Notes: generated by a model not told the origin, from the letters alone. Shown: positions 25,269 through 32,875, counted from the stretch's first letter. The stretch is 32,875 nucleotides of DNA from Candidatus Sumerlaeaceae bacterium (GCA_019695055.1 JAIBAT010000128.1:1-32875), one strand, 5' to 3'. Translations and numbers: made by a program.

Positions 25269-26393
25269 TTACAGCGCCTCGGCGTTTGCCGTGGTGTAGA
25301 GCTTCTGCGTCTTGGGCTGGGTGGTCAACTCGTTCAGTTCGTTCAGCACGGTCTTCAGCAGCTTCACCTTCTGGCGGTACGGCAGGAACGCGCTCTTGAA
25401 GCCGAAGACGATGAGATCGAGAATCTCGTCGAGGGAGAACCCGAGGTGCTTGTGGGCCCGGTACAGCTCGCGGGAAACCGTGGTGTCGCTCATGAGGCGA
25501 TTGTCGGTGTTGATGGTGGTGCGCAGGCCGTAGTCGTAGTAGAAGCGCAGTGGGTGCTCGGAGAACTCGTTCGCCGCGCGGGTCTGGATATTGGAAGTCA
25601 AACAAATCTCCAGCGGAATACGGTGGTCGTTGATGAAGTTCATCAGGTCGCCGTCCTCCTTCAGGCGCGTGCCATGGCCGATGCGGTTGGCGCCGCAATA
25701 GTGCACAGCTTGGTGGATGCTCTCGGGGCCGTAGCTTTCGCCGGCGTGGAGGGTGGTGTTAATGTTGTTATTGCGCGTGAGGAAGAAGGCCTCCTTGTGC
25801 TTCTTGGCGGGATAGTCCTCCTCGGCGCCCGCGAGGTCAAAGGCCACGACGCCGCGGTTCTTGTAGGCAACGGCCAGCTCGGCGAGGGTGTACGAGGTCT
25901 CCGGGTTAATGTTTCTCATGCCGCAGATGATGATGCCCGTCTTTACGTTGAACTTCTTCTCTCCCAGGGCCAGCCCATCGATGACGGCGTCCACGATCTG
26001 CGTGAGCCGCAGCCCGTTGCGAGTGTGGAGAATCGGCGAATAGCGAACCTCGAGGTAGCGCACGTTTTCGGCGGCGTTATCCTCGACGAGCTCATACGCC
26101 GTGCGGAAGAGGGATTCCTCATCCTGCATGACGGAGAGGGTGATGTCGAAAGCCTTGAGGTAGTCCACCAGGTTTCGGCAGTCCTCGCCGAGCACAACGA
26201 GTTTGCGCAGTTTGTCGGCGTCCTCGGCGGGCAGCTTGACCTTGCGCTCCTCGGCCATGGACAGAATTGTTTCGACACGGAGCGAGCCATCGAGGTGGCA
26301 GTGCAGTTCCGTCTTTGGGAGCTTCTGTAGAAACTCCTCGGTGATTTCCGGATTGGTCCGGGGGGCCTCGTGGGAGGCCGCTTGTTGAGACAT
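25269..26393 (-). CDS. add: Adenosine deaminase
   Basis: The ATG at 26393 is chosen because AAGGA (26401-26405 on the complement) lies seven bases upstream and the protein then starts MSQQAASHEAP. It has 374 residues. All zinc and catalytic elements of adenosine deaminase are visible: His31 and His33 in HCHLDGS, His216 and Glu219 in HAGES, His240 in IGHGTRL and Asp297 in TINTDNR. The enzyme converts adenosine to inosine in the cytoplasm and complements the apt gene in purine salvage. The residue numbers line up closely with the mammalian enzyme. Frames running the other way through this gene are shadows. The leader carries a hairpin (26409-26429). Confidence 0.93.
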   Translation of the reverse strand: MSQQAASHEAPRTNPEITEEFLQKLPKTELHCHLDGSLRVETILSMAEERKVKLPAEDADKLRKLVVLGEDCRNLVDYLKAFDITLSVMQDEESLFRTAYELVEDNAAENVRYLEVRYSPILHTRNGLRLTQIVDAVIDGLALGEKKFNVKTGIIICGMRNINPETSYTLAELAVAYKNRGVVAFDLAGAEEDYPAKKHKEAFFLTRNNNINTTLHAGESYGPESIHQAVHYCGANRIGHGTRLKEDGDLMNFINDHRIPLEICLTSNIQTRAANEFSEHPLRFYYDYGLRTTINTDNRLMSDTTVSRELYRAHKHLGFSLDEILDLIVFGFKSAFLPYRQKVKLLKTVLNELNELTTQPKTQKLYTTANAEAL

Positions 26394-26408
26394 TGTGGTA
26401 TCCTTACC

Positions 26409-26429
26409 CATCCCCCGCTTTTGGGGATG
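26409..26429 (-). promoter_or_regulatory. Hairpin just upstream of the add ribosome-binding site
   Basis: CATCCCC and GGGGATG form a perfect 7-bp stem around a 7-nt loop, three bases before the AAGGA Shine-Dalgarno (26401-26405) in the transcript sense. It can fold in the mRNA leader and could influence ribosome access or act as a protein-binding site. No known riboswitch was recognised. Confidence 0.35.
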
Positions 26430-26606
26430 TCCTTTCCTAGTACCTTGATTGTGTAATCTTTCTTTATCGCCGTCCGTAAACCCAGTGGCAAGAGGATTTT
26501 GTAAGGGTGCGCCACCCTGCGCTGCGAGGTTGTTTCCGACCTGGTGGGCCAAACCCTTGCCGACTCCTCATAGCGACCTGACCGTGCCGTAAAAAGGGCC
26601 CCTGAA

Positions 26607-26632
26607 GGGGGGGAGGGGGAGGGGGGGGGGGG
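26607..26632 (+). repeat. G-homopolymer tract
   Basis: Seven G, A, five G, A and twelve G stand in a row (C-tract on the add-coding strand), about 215 bases upstream of the add start. Immediately before it CCCC-TGAA-GGGG can pair. Such a tract can form a G-quadruplex or slip during replication; whether it does here cannot be seen. Confidence 0.85.
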
Positions 26633-26848
26633 TAATTTTCGTTTACCACGAATTTCGGGGTTAACCCCAATGATTTCAATGCGGATAAATCGTGATTTAA
26701 ACCGGTTGAAAATCGGGCGATTTTTGCGCACAAGACGACCGTGGGGGTGAGATGAGGTTGTTTGGGCCGGGACGTGTGAACCAGGCCAATATGGCAGGAA
26801 CAAGATGGGCCGGACGTGCGGGTTTCCATGTAGCGAAGTTTCATTATG

Positions 26849-26917
26849 GGAGCACCATAACGCGGTAAAGCGGGTTTGCCTATTCCCCCACGACCCCTTG
26901 TAGACCCTTGTGGACCC
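26849..26917 (+). repeat. Dispersed intergenic repeat, copy A
   Basis: Copy A runs from GGAGCACC through the conserved core GGTTTGCCTATTCCC (26873-26887) to a GACCC-rich end. The end itself has three near-identical steps (GACCCCTTGTA, GACCCTTGTG, GACCCTTAAG, from about 26892). The complement of 31228-31293 aligns along its whole length; 37 of the 45 bases from GGTTTGCC onward are identical by hand count. Both copies are outside genes. Confidence 0.6.
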
Positions 26918-27108
26918 TTAAGCCCTCCCCGACCGAACAAAAAAAGGAAGTTCACGGGTTTCCCTGATTGAAATTCCCTTGGGGCGAGCCTGATGCTGTG
27001 ACCTCGAGTGCGGCCCGCCCGCCCGCTGATTCGGCGAGGTTTTGGCAGGCCCAGATTGACGCGGAGTGACCCAATGGGTGCCTGGAGTGATGAGCTGGTT
27101 GGAAACCG

Positions 27109-27759
27109 TTACTCCTCAGCCACAGTGACGAGCAGCGGAGACTGGAACATCGCCGCCGGGGAGATAACCGGCTCGTCGAGGGGGATGTTGTTGCCGTAAC
27201 GCTCCTGCATCTTGGCACGAACAGCCGGATCCGTCAGGTTGAATTCGCGGATTTTCTGAAGGGCGCCGATCTGGATCCCCAGGGCACGGTCGTAAGCCTT
27301 CCACACGAGTTCCGAGCAGTAGATCCGGTCATCTGCCCACTCGAAAGTCAGGTCGTAGGGACGACCCGCGAACTTCTGTGCTTCCTCGCGGAGCCTCACG
27401 AGGGCCGACGACGTAAGGACGGAATCGGCGTCCCTAAGGCGCTTTACCACAAAGTGGCCATCCGTGCCGCGGGCGATCCACTGCTCCAAGGGCGTCGGGC
27501 GGACCGTGGCGATTGCCTCGAACACGAAGGGCACCCCGTCGCGGTGGACGATGAGCCCCATATGACTGTAAGGCGATCCCGTTGCCCGCTGGACGGCCAC
27601 CGACTGGGCCGACCGCGACGTGTGAAAGATTATGTCCCCGTCCTTCACGGCCGGAAGCGTTTCCTTCCCCAAACAGGCACTGGCGATGAGCACGAGAACC
27701 AAGACGAGGTGCGGAACAACAGTTGACGTTTTCCCCAATTTTGTGGATTGCTTTTCCAT
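27109..27759 (-). CDS. YiiX/YebB-like permuted papain-fold hydrolase, probably lipoprotein
   Basis: The start is set at the second of two adjacent ATGs (27762 and 27759) because a hydrophobic export signal follows at once (HLVLVLVLIASAC), possibly lipidated at Cys29. The 216-residue product contains KDGDIIFHTSRSAQSVAVQRATGSPYSHMGLIV, with the catalytic His66, and the nucleophile Cys148 in RIYCSELVWKAY. This is the permuted NlpC/P60 arrangement of the YiiX family. These are thought to be hydrolases of cell-envelope or lipid substrates. The frame extends upstream to 27927 but that part lacks family resemblance. It stands alone on this strand, about 715 bases upstream of add. Confidence 0.8.
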   Translation of the reverse strand: MEKQSTKLGKTSTVVPHLVLVLVLIASACLGKETLPAVKDGDIIFHTSRSAQSVAVQRATGSPYSHMGLIVHRDGVPFVFEAIATVRPTPLEQWIARGTDGHFVVKRLRDADSVLTSSALVRLREEAQKFAGRPYDLTFEWADDRIYCSELVWKAYDRALGIQIGALQKIREFNLTDPAVRAKMQERYGNNIPLDEPVISPAAMFQSPLLVTVAEE

Positions 27760-27885
27760 CATAATCCATGTCACATAACCAACCATGGCGCGGATGGCAA
27801 GAGTTGTTGTGCCGGGGTGTCCGCACCATATGACGCGTCGGGGAAACCTACGGGACGGGGGGGGCTTGGAGCAGATCGAGGGGCT

Positions 27886-27908
27886 GGTGGGGCGAATTTT
27901 GCCCCACC
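27886..27908 (+). promoter_or_regulatory. 8-bp inverted repeat in a divergent intergenic region
   Basis: GGTGGGGC-GAATTTT-GCCCCACC is a perfect 8-bp stem with a 7-nt loop. It lies 60 bases upstream of the membrane-protein gene at 27969 and 127 bases upstream of the YiiX-like gene. An operator or a leader hairpin is possible; no binding family was recognised. Confidence 0.35.
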
Positions 27909-27968
27909 CCAAATGGCTCCCGAACAACGGCGATGGCCGGTTGTTGAGTTTTCCTCTGGGATGAAGAA

Positions 27969-28799
27969 TTGAATCGAAGGTTTCAGTGGCCGGCGTTCCG
28001 GACCATTGCCCCTGACCTGGTGGCCTTCGGCATCGGGCTGGGCATGGCGTGGTTCTTCCATTGGAAAACCACGGACCTGGTGTGGAGCCTGTGGCTGGGC
28101 AGCCTGGTTTTGGGATACCTCACGATCCTCTCCACCATTGCCGGCGGCGTGTACATCGGGATCACCGTGCTGCTGCGCGGGGAGATGTCGGCGCGGGCGC
28201 GGCTGGGACTTGGCGCTTTAGGTGCGACTGTCGCACTGTTCTTTCTTGGGTTCTTCTCCTTGCACTTTTGCGGATTTCATGCCGGCCATGCCGGATTCCT
28301 GTCGCACTTCTTTCCCCTGGACGGAGTGCCTCCGACGGCCTTCTTTGAAGGCTTCATGAATCCATTCGTTCTGTGGAAAGCGGCCATCCAGTATGTCGTG
28401 CCCCTTTATGGCCTGTTTCTGATTCCCGTCGTGATCGCAGAGCGGCGAAACGTGTTCGATTCCATCTTGGAAGCAAGACGGGCCATGAAACAGTTTCCCG
28501 AAAACGCCAAAGTGGACCAATTGGCCCAAGACCGCATCGGTCGCGCCAAAACCACTAAGGATGCGTTTAGCCGCCCCTATGTGAACGTGATTCGGATGCA
28601 CCTGCTGATCTTCTTTTTCGCGTTTTGCCAGATGCTGAAGGTCGAGTCGTTCTTCGTTTATGCGGTTGTGTACTTCGTCTATTTCTTCCCGTGGCGGGCT
28701 TTTCGGGAGGATCCACAAGATGCAGTCGCTGAGGAATCGAAAGCCGGTCTGGAGCGGAAGGACAAGTCACAGGAGGCCGCTGGAGACCGTGAACTTTAG
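27969..28799 (+). CDS. Membrane protein of unknown function
   Basis: The 276-residue product must start at the TTG at 27969, since the first in-frame Met falls at residue 26, inside the first membrane segment. About seven hydrophobic segments are visible, including a His-rich stretch (FFSLHFCGFHAGHAGFLSHFF) near residues 96-116 and two aromatic helices near the end (LLIFFFAFCQMLK, FFVYAVVYFVYFFPW). The N-terminal block TTDLVWSLWLGSLVLGYLTI resembles the DUF6498-type family, but I am not sure of this. The cytoplasmic-looking tail is charged. It is divergent from the YiiX-like gene and 77 bases before the FGE-like gene. I do not assign a function. Confidence 0.65.
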   Translation: MNRRFQWPAFRTIAPDLVAFGIGLGMAWFFHWKTTDLVWSLWLGSLVLGYLTILSTIAGGVYIGITVLLRGEMSARARLGLGALGATVALFFLGFFSLHFCGFHAGHAGFLSHFFPLDGVPPTAFFEGFMNPFVLWKAAIQYVVPLYGLFLIPVVIAERRNVFDSILEARRAMKQFPENAKVDQLAQDRIGRAKTTKDAFSRPYVNVIRMHLLIFFFAFCQMLKVESFFVYAVVYFVYFFPWRAFREDPQDAVAEESKAGLERKDKSQEAAGDREL

Positions 28800-28876
28800 G
28801 TAGGCATGCTTAAAAAACTGGTGGACAAACTCAGTCTGGGTTAAGACACTTTGGTCGCCATGGTGTCGAACAGCCA

Positions 28877-31171
28877 ATGAGTATGAACCACGCGAAGCGA
28901 CTGAACTGGACCTCTTCAATTACGGCCCTGTTTCTGCTGTTGAGTACAACAGCATTTGCCAGCCTGGAAACCACCACAATCACGCTGCCGGGCGGGGTGC
29001 CACTTGTCATGGTGACGCTGCCACCGGGCAGCTATCAGATGGGTGCGAATGAAAATGACGGTTTGTGGGATTACGACAGCGATGAGTTGCCTCCACACAA
29101 CGTGGATATCGGCTATTCGTTCCAAATGTGTAAGTTTGAGGTAACGCAAGCCCAGTTGCTGGCGATTGGGGGAACCTTTGACCCGCCCTGCCGTTTAGCC
29201 GGCGAGCAGCCCGTTGGCCAATCCTGGAACGCCCTCCGAGAACCCAATGGAGTCATTGACAAGCTCAATGATTATATCACTTCCTCCGGACAGGGTTCCG
29301 CCAACTTCCGACTGCCGAGCGAGGCCGAATGGGAGTATGCCTGCCGCGCCGGTTCGCAAATGCGCTTTTGCTTTGGGAACTCCAGTTGTTCTGGAAACGT
29401 AACAATCCGGTGCAGTTCCTGTGAGTTGACCGATTATGCCTGGTATTGTGCCAACGCCCCCGGTGATCCTTGCGCAAGGCCAGGCGGGCTCAAACTCCCG
29501 AATGCCTTTGGGCTTTATGACATGCATGGGAATAACGCGGAGTGGTGTGAAGACTGGTATCAGTTGTCCTACAATGGCGCGCCAACGAACGGCAAGGCAT
29601 GGTTAAGCCCTGGAAGTTACAAGGTGGTCCGTGGAGGTAGCTTGACGAGTCATCCTAGATTATGCCGGTCTGCCAATAGAAAGTATCTGCTCCCCGATTC
29701 GAGAGCTGGCTTCCGTTTTGTCCGCACCCCTGCCGCCGTTCTCCCGGCCCAGAATGATGGCTTTACGACGGACGTCACAACCAGCAACCCCACCAGTCCC
29801 GGCTGGTCGTATTACGACAGCGCCGGAACCAACGCCGGCAGCTACGACAGCACGCACACCGCGCTGCAAATCAACCAGACAGCCCTCAGCAACACATCAA
29901 CGTTTAATGTGTCTGGATGGACAACGAACCTTTCCGACTGGCTGCCCTACGGGTTTGTCGGAACCGAAAACGTCGTACGCGCCAAGAACTATATCTTTGC
30001 TTCGGGCCAGTCACCGGATCTGCCCAATGTGATTCCCAATTTCCGTTTGAAGCTCCAGAATGCCTCCGCTGCGGCGGCAGTGCTGGAGGTGCTGGCTGTC
30101 AACAGCGCCGCCAACGACATTGAGGATCAGAGGGGGGCGGAAATCCAACCGTCGCGGGATCCGGCCAAGCCGTCGCTCTATCGCGTGGACTACAACCCCG
30201 TGGACATCCCCTATCTTGCCTCCAATGCTGGACCGCAGGGCTTTGGCGGTATCCAGCGAACCATTGAGGCCTACACTCTTGGGCTGCCCCAAAGTAACGG
30301 AAACATCAGTCTGGCGGAAAGCAACATCGGCGTCTACCCAGCCCTGGCTTTGGCCGATAGTGCTGCGCTCAATAATGCCGTCTTCCGAACAAAAATCTAT
30401 GGCGTCGCTGATCTTCAGAACTTCAACGGAACGGAATACGAGGCCTACCGGTTGACCAGCGCCCCCGCCGGGCAACTCGGCAGTAAAACGTTCTCTCCCC
30501 CAGTGCCCGTTATTACCTACGATGCCAGCACGGGCGTCACCATGGATTCCACGGGATATCCGGCGTCCGCAGATCTGGCTGTATGTTCCCTGAACTTCAG
30601 CCCTGTATCCAAAGCCGCAGCGAACTGGGCAGATTCCGACTACCAATCGCTCGTCAGGGTGGAGAATGGCAAACAGTACAAGATTCGCTTCCATATCGTG
30701 TCGTCGAGGGCGTCGAACGTGCAGTCCTTGGTGCAGGTACGGGCCCGTTCGAACAGGTTCCTGTGGGCCATGAAGCAGGAAATCGGCGGGGCGTTCCCGA
30801 CCAACAACGCCGTGAACATCGCAATCGCGGGGCAGTTGCTGCCGGGTATCGGGTGTCAGAACCCCAACCCCGGGACGCTGCCTCCGGGCACGGGCGGCGG
30901 CTGGTACACCCTGATCTTCCACTCCCCTTTGAGCTCGGACATCCGGCCCGATGTGGCGGGAGACATCTCGGCGAAGATGCCGTACCTTTCGTCGAGGCCC
31001 GGACCGGGGGACGGACCCACAGGCAACGCCACAAGCGATCTGCGGCGAGCTATTTTAGTCGGGGCGGACCTGATCGACACCTGGAGCCGGGGCGCCAACG
31101 CGAACCTGGAAGCGGGACTGTTTACGGTGGATGGCATCGAGGTGCGAAGCTACAACCTGATTCCGGACTGA
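28877..31171 (+). CDS. Secreted FGE-sulfatase-domain protein with a large C-terminal beta domain
   Basis: The start is ATG at 28877 (or ATG at 28883); a signal peptide follows (ITALFLLLSTTAFA). Residues 45-285 form an FGE-sulfatase (SUMF1-type) domain: VMVTLPPGSYQMGANEND, FEVTQAQ, FRLPSEAEWEYACRAG, LYDMHGNNAEWCEDWY, KVVRGGSL and SRAGFRFVRT. In real formylglycine-generating enzymes the segment after RGGS carries two Cys five residues apart. Here the first is Ser258 while the second, Cys263, remains, so oxidase activity is unlikely and a binding or structural role is more probable. Residues 286-764 are a large, beta-rich, Asn/Ser/Gly-rich region with no family I can name, probably extracellular. 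The 764-residue length is far above a plain FGE domain. Confidence 0.85.
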   Translation: MSMNHAKRLNWTSSITALFLLLSTTAFASLETTTITLPGGVPLVMVTLPPGSYQMGANENDGLWDYDSDELPPHNVDIGYSFQMCKFEVTQAQLLAIGGTFDPPCRLAGEQPVGQSWNALREPNGVIDKLNDYITSSGQGSANFRLPSEAEWEYACRAGSQMRFCFGNSSCSGNVTIRCSSCELTDYAWYCANAPGDPCARPGGLKLPNAFGLYDMHGNNAEWCEDWYQLSYNGAPTNGKAWLSPGSYKVVRGGSLTSHPRLCRSANRKYLLPDSRAGFRFVRTPAAVLPAQNDGFTTDVTTSNPTSPGWSYYDSAGTNAGSYDSTHTALQINQTALSNTSTFNVSGWTTNLSDWLPYGFVGTENVVRAKNYIFASGQSPDLPNVIPNFRLKLQNASAAAAVLEVLAVNSAANDIEDQRGAEIQPSRDPAKPSLYRVDYNPVDIPYLASNAGPQGFGGIQRTIEAYTLGLPQSNGNISLAESNIGVYPALALADSAALNNAVFRTKIYGVADLQNFNGTEYEAYRLTSAPAGQLGSKTFSPPVPVITYDASTGVTMDSTGYPASADLAVCSLNFSPVSKAAANWADSDYQSLVRVENGKQYKIRFHIVSSRASNVQSLVQVRARSNRFLWAMKQEIGGAFPTNNAVNIAIAGQLLPGIGCQNPNPGTLPPGTGGGWYTLIFHSPLSSDIRPDVAGDISAKMPYLSSRPGPGDGPTGNATSDLRRAILVGADLIDTWSRGANANLEAGLFTVDGIEVRSYNLIPD

Positions 31172-31227
31172 GGGCCTCCCCCGCGCGGCGCCCGTTTCAG
31201 AATTCCAAATTCAAAATTGCATTTTAT

Positions 31228-31293
31228 GGGTCTGCAAGGGGCTGGAAGGGGTCATAAGGGAATAGGCAAACCGTTTTCCCCGTGCCATGCTCC
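31228..31293 (-). repeat. Dispersed intergenic repeat, copy B (inverted)
   Basis: On the complement, this copy runs from GGAGCATGG through GGTTTGCCTATTCCC to CAGACCC, matching copy A (26849-26917) in the opposite orientation. The core of 15 bases is identical and the flanks are diverged but still alignable. Confidence 0.6.
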
Positions 31294-31564
31294 TTTCCAT
31301 TCCATCGAAAGGAAGCGCTTATCATGCACCAAAATGCCCCCGTTCCCGACCCCTTCGGCGACAACCTCGCCCCCCAGCCTGCCACCCAAATTCGCAACCG
31401 CTCCAAAAGAAATAAAAAGGATTTATTCCGTGCCGATGCTTCAAAACAGCCCACTTAAAAAATCGCCCAAAAAAAAGTTCCCCGGCCTAAAACGTTTGAC
31501 AAGCACCGCGGAAGGGCAAAGGACTCCGGTGCGATTTCGTATTCCGCCATCCGCTACAGCAACA

Positions 31565-31591
31565 CGGGCAGGAATGCCCGCGCTCCTTTTT
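31565..31591 (+). terminator. Hairpin with T-run, likely intrinsic terminator
   Basis: CGGGCA-GGAA-TGCCCG is a perfect 6-bp stem with a tetraloop. CGCTCC and then five T follow at 31587-31591, which fits a plus-strand terminator for transcription from the FGE-domain gene. The same hairpin lies 17 bases past the ruvB stop with the A-run upstream, so it may act in both directions. Confidence 0.5.
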
Positions 31592-31597
31592 AAGGGG

Positions 31598-32611
31598 TCA
31601 CGCGAGGGGGTTGCGGTTGGGTGGCTCAGGAATGCCGAGATGGGTGTAGGCGGCGCTGGTGGCCTGGCGGCCCCTTGGGGTGCGCTGGAGGAAGCCTATC
31701 TGGATGAGGTAGGGCTCGATCATGTCCTCGATGGTTTCCTCGTCCTCGCCGATGCCGACGGCGACGTTGTTGAGGCCAACGGGGCCGCCGCCGAATTTCT
31801 CGATAATCGTCTTAAGGTAGACGCGGTCCATGACGTCGAGGCCGATCTTGTCGACGTCGAGGAGGCGGAGGGCTTCGTCGGCGGTTTTCCGGTCGATGTG
31901 GCCGGCGCCGCGGACTTCGGCGTAGTCGCGGACGCGGCGGAGGATGCGGTTGCTGATGCGGGGCGTGCCGCGGGCTCGGCGGGCGATTTCGCTGCCGCCC
32001 TCGGTGTCGGTCTGAACATTCAGGATGCCGGCGGCGCGGCGGACGATGTGCTCCATCTCGTCCTGGGTGTAAAATTGGAGTCGCTCGGTGATGCCGAAAC
32101 GGGTGCGCAGCGGCGACGTGATCATGCCGGCGCGGGTGGTGGCGCCGACAAGGGTGAAGGGGGGCAGGTCGAGCTTGATGGATTTGGCGTGGGGGCCCTC
32201 GCCGATGAGGATGTCGATCTTGAAATCCTCCATGGCGGGATAGAGGCATTCCTCGACGATGCGATTGAGGCGGTGGATTTCGTCAATGAAGAGGACGTCG
32301 CCCTGCTTGAGGTCGGTGAGGATGGCGGCGAGGTCGTCCTTGCGCTCAATGACGGGGCCGCTGGTGCATTTGATGTCGGAGCCCATCTCGTTGGCAATGA
32401 TGTGGGCAAGGGTAGTCTTGCCGAGGCCGGGAGGGCCGAAAAGGAGGACGTGGTCGAGGGGTTCGCCACGCTTGCGGGCGGCCTCGACGAAGAGGGAGAG
32501 ATTCTCAATGACGCGGGTTTGGCCGACAAAATCGGACGTGCGCTGGGGCCGGAGTGATTTTTCCTCTGGCTCTTCGCCTTCTTCGCGGTACGCTGATATG
32601 ACGTTGTTCAT
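31598..32611 (-). CDS. ruvB: Holliday junction branch migration ATPase RuvB
   Basis: The ATG at 32611 is chosen over the longer frame because the protein then starts [17 protein letters not shown] and, at 337 residues, has the usual RuvB length. RuvB forms a hexameric motor that drives Holliday junctions bound by RuvA. Visible signatures are [12 protein letters not shown] (residues 20-31), Walker A GPPGLGKT (59-66), Walker B IDEIH (109-113), sensor 1 [18 protein letters not shown] and the C-terminal winged-helix domain, ending with [10 protein letters not shown]. RuvA and RuvC are not present in the window. The upstream gene starts about 60 bases away in the opposite direction. Confidence 0.97.
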   Translation of the reverse strand: MNNVISAYREEGEEPEEKSLRPQRTSDFVGQTRVIENLSLFVEAARKRGEPLDHVLLFGPPGLGKTTLAHIIANEMGSDIKCTSGPVIERKDDLAAILTDLKQGDVLFIDEIHRLNRIVEECLYPAMEDFKIDILIGEGPHAKSIKLDLPPFTLVGATTRAGMITSPLRTRFGITERLQFYTQDEMEHIVRRAAGILNVQTDTEGGSEIARRARGTPRISNRILRRVRDYAEVRGAGHIDRKTADEALRLLDVDKIGLDVMDRVYLKTIIEKFGGGPVGLNNVAVGIGEDEETIEDMIEPYLIQIGFLQRTPRGRQATSAAYTHLGIPEPPNRNPLA

Positions 32612-32669
32612 ACTGTTCCAAGGGTGGTTTGCGCTGCTGAAGCTTGTCAACATTCGACCGCGCCGGCTT

Positions 32670-32875
32670 ATGCGGAAAGCGGGGGCGATTCTTTTCGCCG
32701 CGGGAGTTTTGCTGGGCGGCGCGAAGGGGCACGCCTACACGCAGGTGGAGGTGACGAGCGGCGCGGTCATCCGGGGGACGGTGAAATGGGTGGGGCCGAT
32801 CCTGGCGGCGCCGGATTTTGACGTGAACGTGGATGAGAACTTCTGCGCGCCGACGGGCAAAATCAGGAATGACCG
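32670..32875 (+). CDS. Start of a secreted protein, truncated by the window end
   Basis: Only the first 68 codons are present. The ATG at 32670 opens with a signal peptide ([22 protein letters not shown]), and the frame stays open to the window end. The mature start [25 protein letters not shown] followed by [10 protein letters not shown] resembles the beginning of carboxypeptidase-regulatory-like or cupredoxin-like exported proteins that open with a G-x-V-x-W-x-G-x2-P segment. This family match is tentative. An ATG at 32598 in the same frame would overlap the ruvB start and is less likely. It is divergent from ruvB and may share a promoter region. Confidence 0.6.
   Translation, partial: MRKAGAILFAAGVLLGGAKGHAYTQVEVTSGAVIRGTVKWVGPILAAPDFDVNVDENFCAPTGKIRND

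Larger units (their letters stand above)
26394..27108. other. Gene-free region upstream of add
   Basis: This stretch of about 715 bases has no frame I can support. It holds the add leader hairpin (26409-26429), a G-homopolymer tract (26607-26632) and one copy of a dispersed repeat (26849-26917). No terminator with a T-run or clear promoter was found, although the add promoter must lie here. Confidence 0.6.
31172..31597. other. Gene-free region between convergent genes
   Basis: About 426 bases separate the FGE-domain gene and ruvB. They hold copy B of the dispersed repeat (31228-31293), A-rich stretches around 31410-31480 and a terminator-like hairpin (31565-31591). Frames crossing this area on either strand are not supported. 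Confidence 0.6.

Noticed and set aside
25263..26330. 355-codon plus-strand frame opposite add
   Set aside because: The minus strand has all adenosine deaminase motifs in order; the plus translation is Val/Gly/Leu-rich without family features.
26464..26955. Minus-strand frame of 163 codons in the gap upstream of add
   Set aside because: It crosses the G tract, giving a Pro run, and has no recognisable domain or ribosome site.
28877..29740. Calling the FGE-domain protein a true formylglycine-generating enzyme
   Set aside because: One of the two active-site cysteines aligns to Ser258, and no sulfatase gene is in the window.
31217..32557. Large plus-strand open frame opposite ruvB
   Set aside because: Translation is Ala/Asp/Val/Gly-rich with no motif, while the minus strand carries a full RuvB. 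It is a shadow of GC-rich codon usage.
1..32875. tRNA, rRNA, CRISPR array, IS element or prophage
   Set aside because: No TΨC-like GTTCGAA arm in a tRNA context, no regularly spaced direct repeats with spacers, no transposase or phage gene among the supported frames.

Overview
The window looks like chromosomal DNA from a diderm bacterium. It is moderately GC-rich and densely coded on both strands. Several products carry Gram-negative-type signal or lipoprotein peptides. A huge gingipain-type (C25) peptidase, an FGE-sulfatase-domain secreted protein, and long GT-C type membrane proteins would suit an uncultured candidate phylum in the FCB/PVC neighbourhood (Sumerlaeota-like is my low-confidence guess). 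No rRNA, tRNA, phage, IS or CRISPR was seen, and the taxon cannot be fixed from this window alone.

Layout. 1-4086: 5'-truncated C25 cysteine peptidase. 4251-6762: exported S9 prolyl-oligopeptidase-type peptidase followed by apt. 6850-10297: a tightly coupled MoxR AAA ATPase / DUF58 / membrane-DUF4129 trio, the classic MoxR-DUF58-TgpA arrangement but without the transglutaminase core. 10330-13053: a fused B12-binding radical SAM + DUF2344 protein. 13171-14306: a receiver-only response regulator translationally coupled to a PyrK-type iron-sulfur flavoprotein. 14488-15762: secreted C39-like peptidase. 15807-18798 (minus): class IV PLP enzyme, tandem-domain GT2 glycosyltransferase and TlpA-like lipoprotein. 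18927-25196: three large polytopic membrane proteins resembling lipid-linked-sugar GT-C glycosyltransferases; the last two overlap tail to tail. 25269-26393 (minus): adenosine deaminase. 26394-27108: a roughly 715-bp gene-free stretch with a G-homopolymer tract and a dispersed repeat. 27109-27759 (minus): YiiX-like permuted papain-fold protein. 27969-28799: membrane protein of unknown function. 28877-31171: FGE-domain secreted protein. 31172-31597: gene-free stretch with a second, inverted copy of the dispersed repeat and an intrinsic-terminator-like hairpin. 31598-32611 (minus): ruvB. 32670-end: start of a secreted protein cut by the window edge.

Working together. Most genes are housekeeping (apt, add, pyrK, ruvB, radical SAM) or envelope/secretome functions (peptidases, GTs, MoxR trio, thioredoxin-like lipoprotein). 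I do not see a coherent new defence or biosynthetic system. The more unusual points are the transglutaminase-less MoxR operon, the FGE domain that has lost one catalytic cysteine, the GT2 protein with a decayed second GT-like domain, the receiver-pyrK coupling, the cluster of three GT-C proteins, and an imperfect intergenic repeat present in two inverted copies about 4.4 kb apart.
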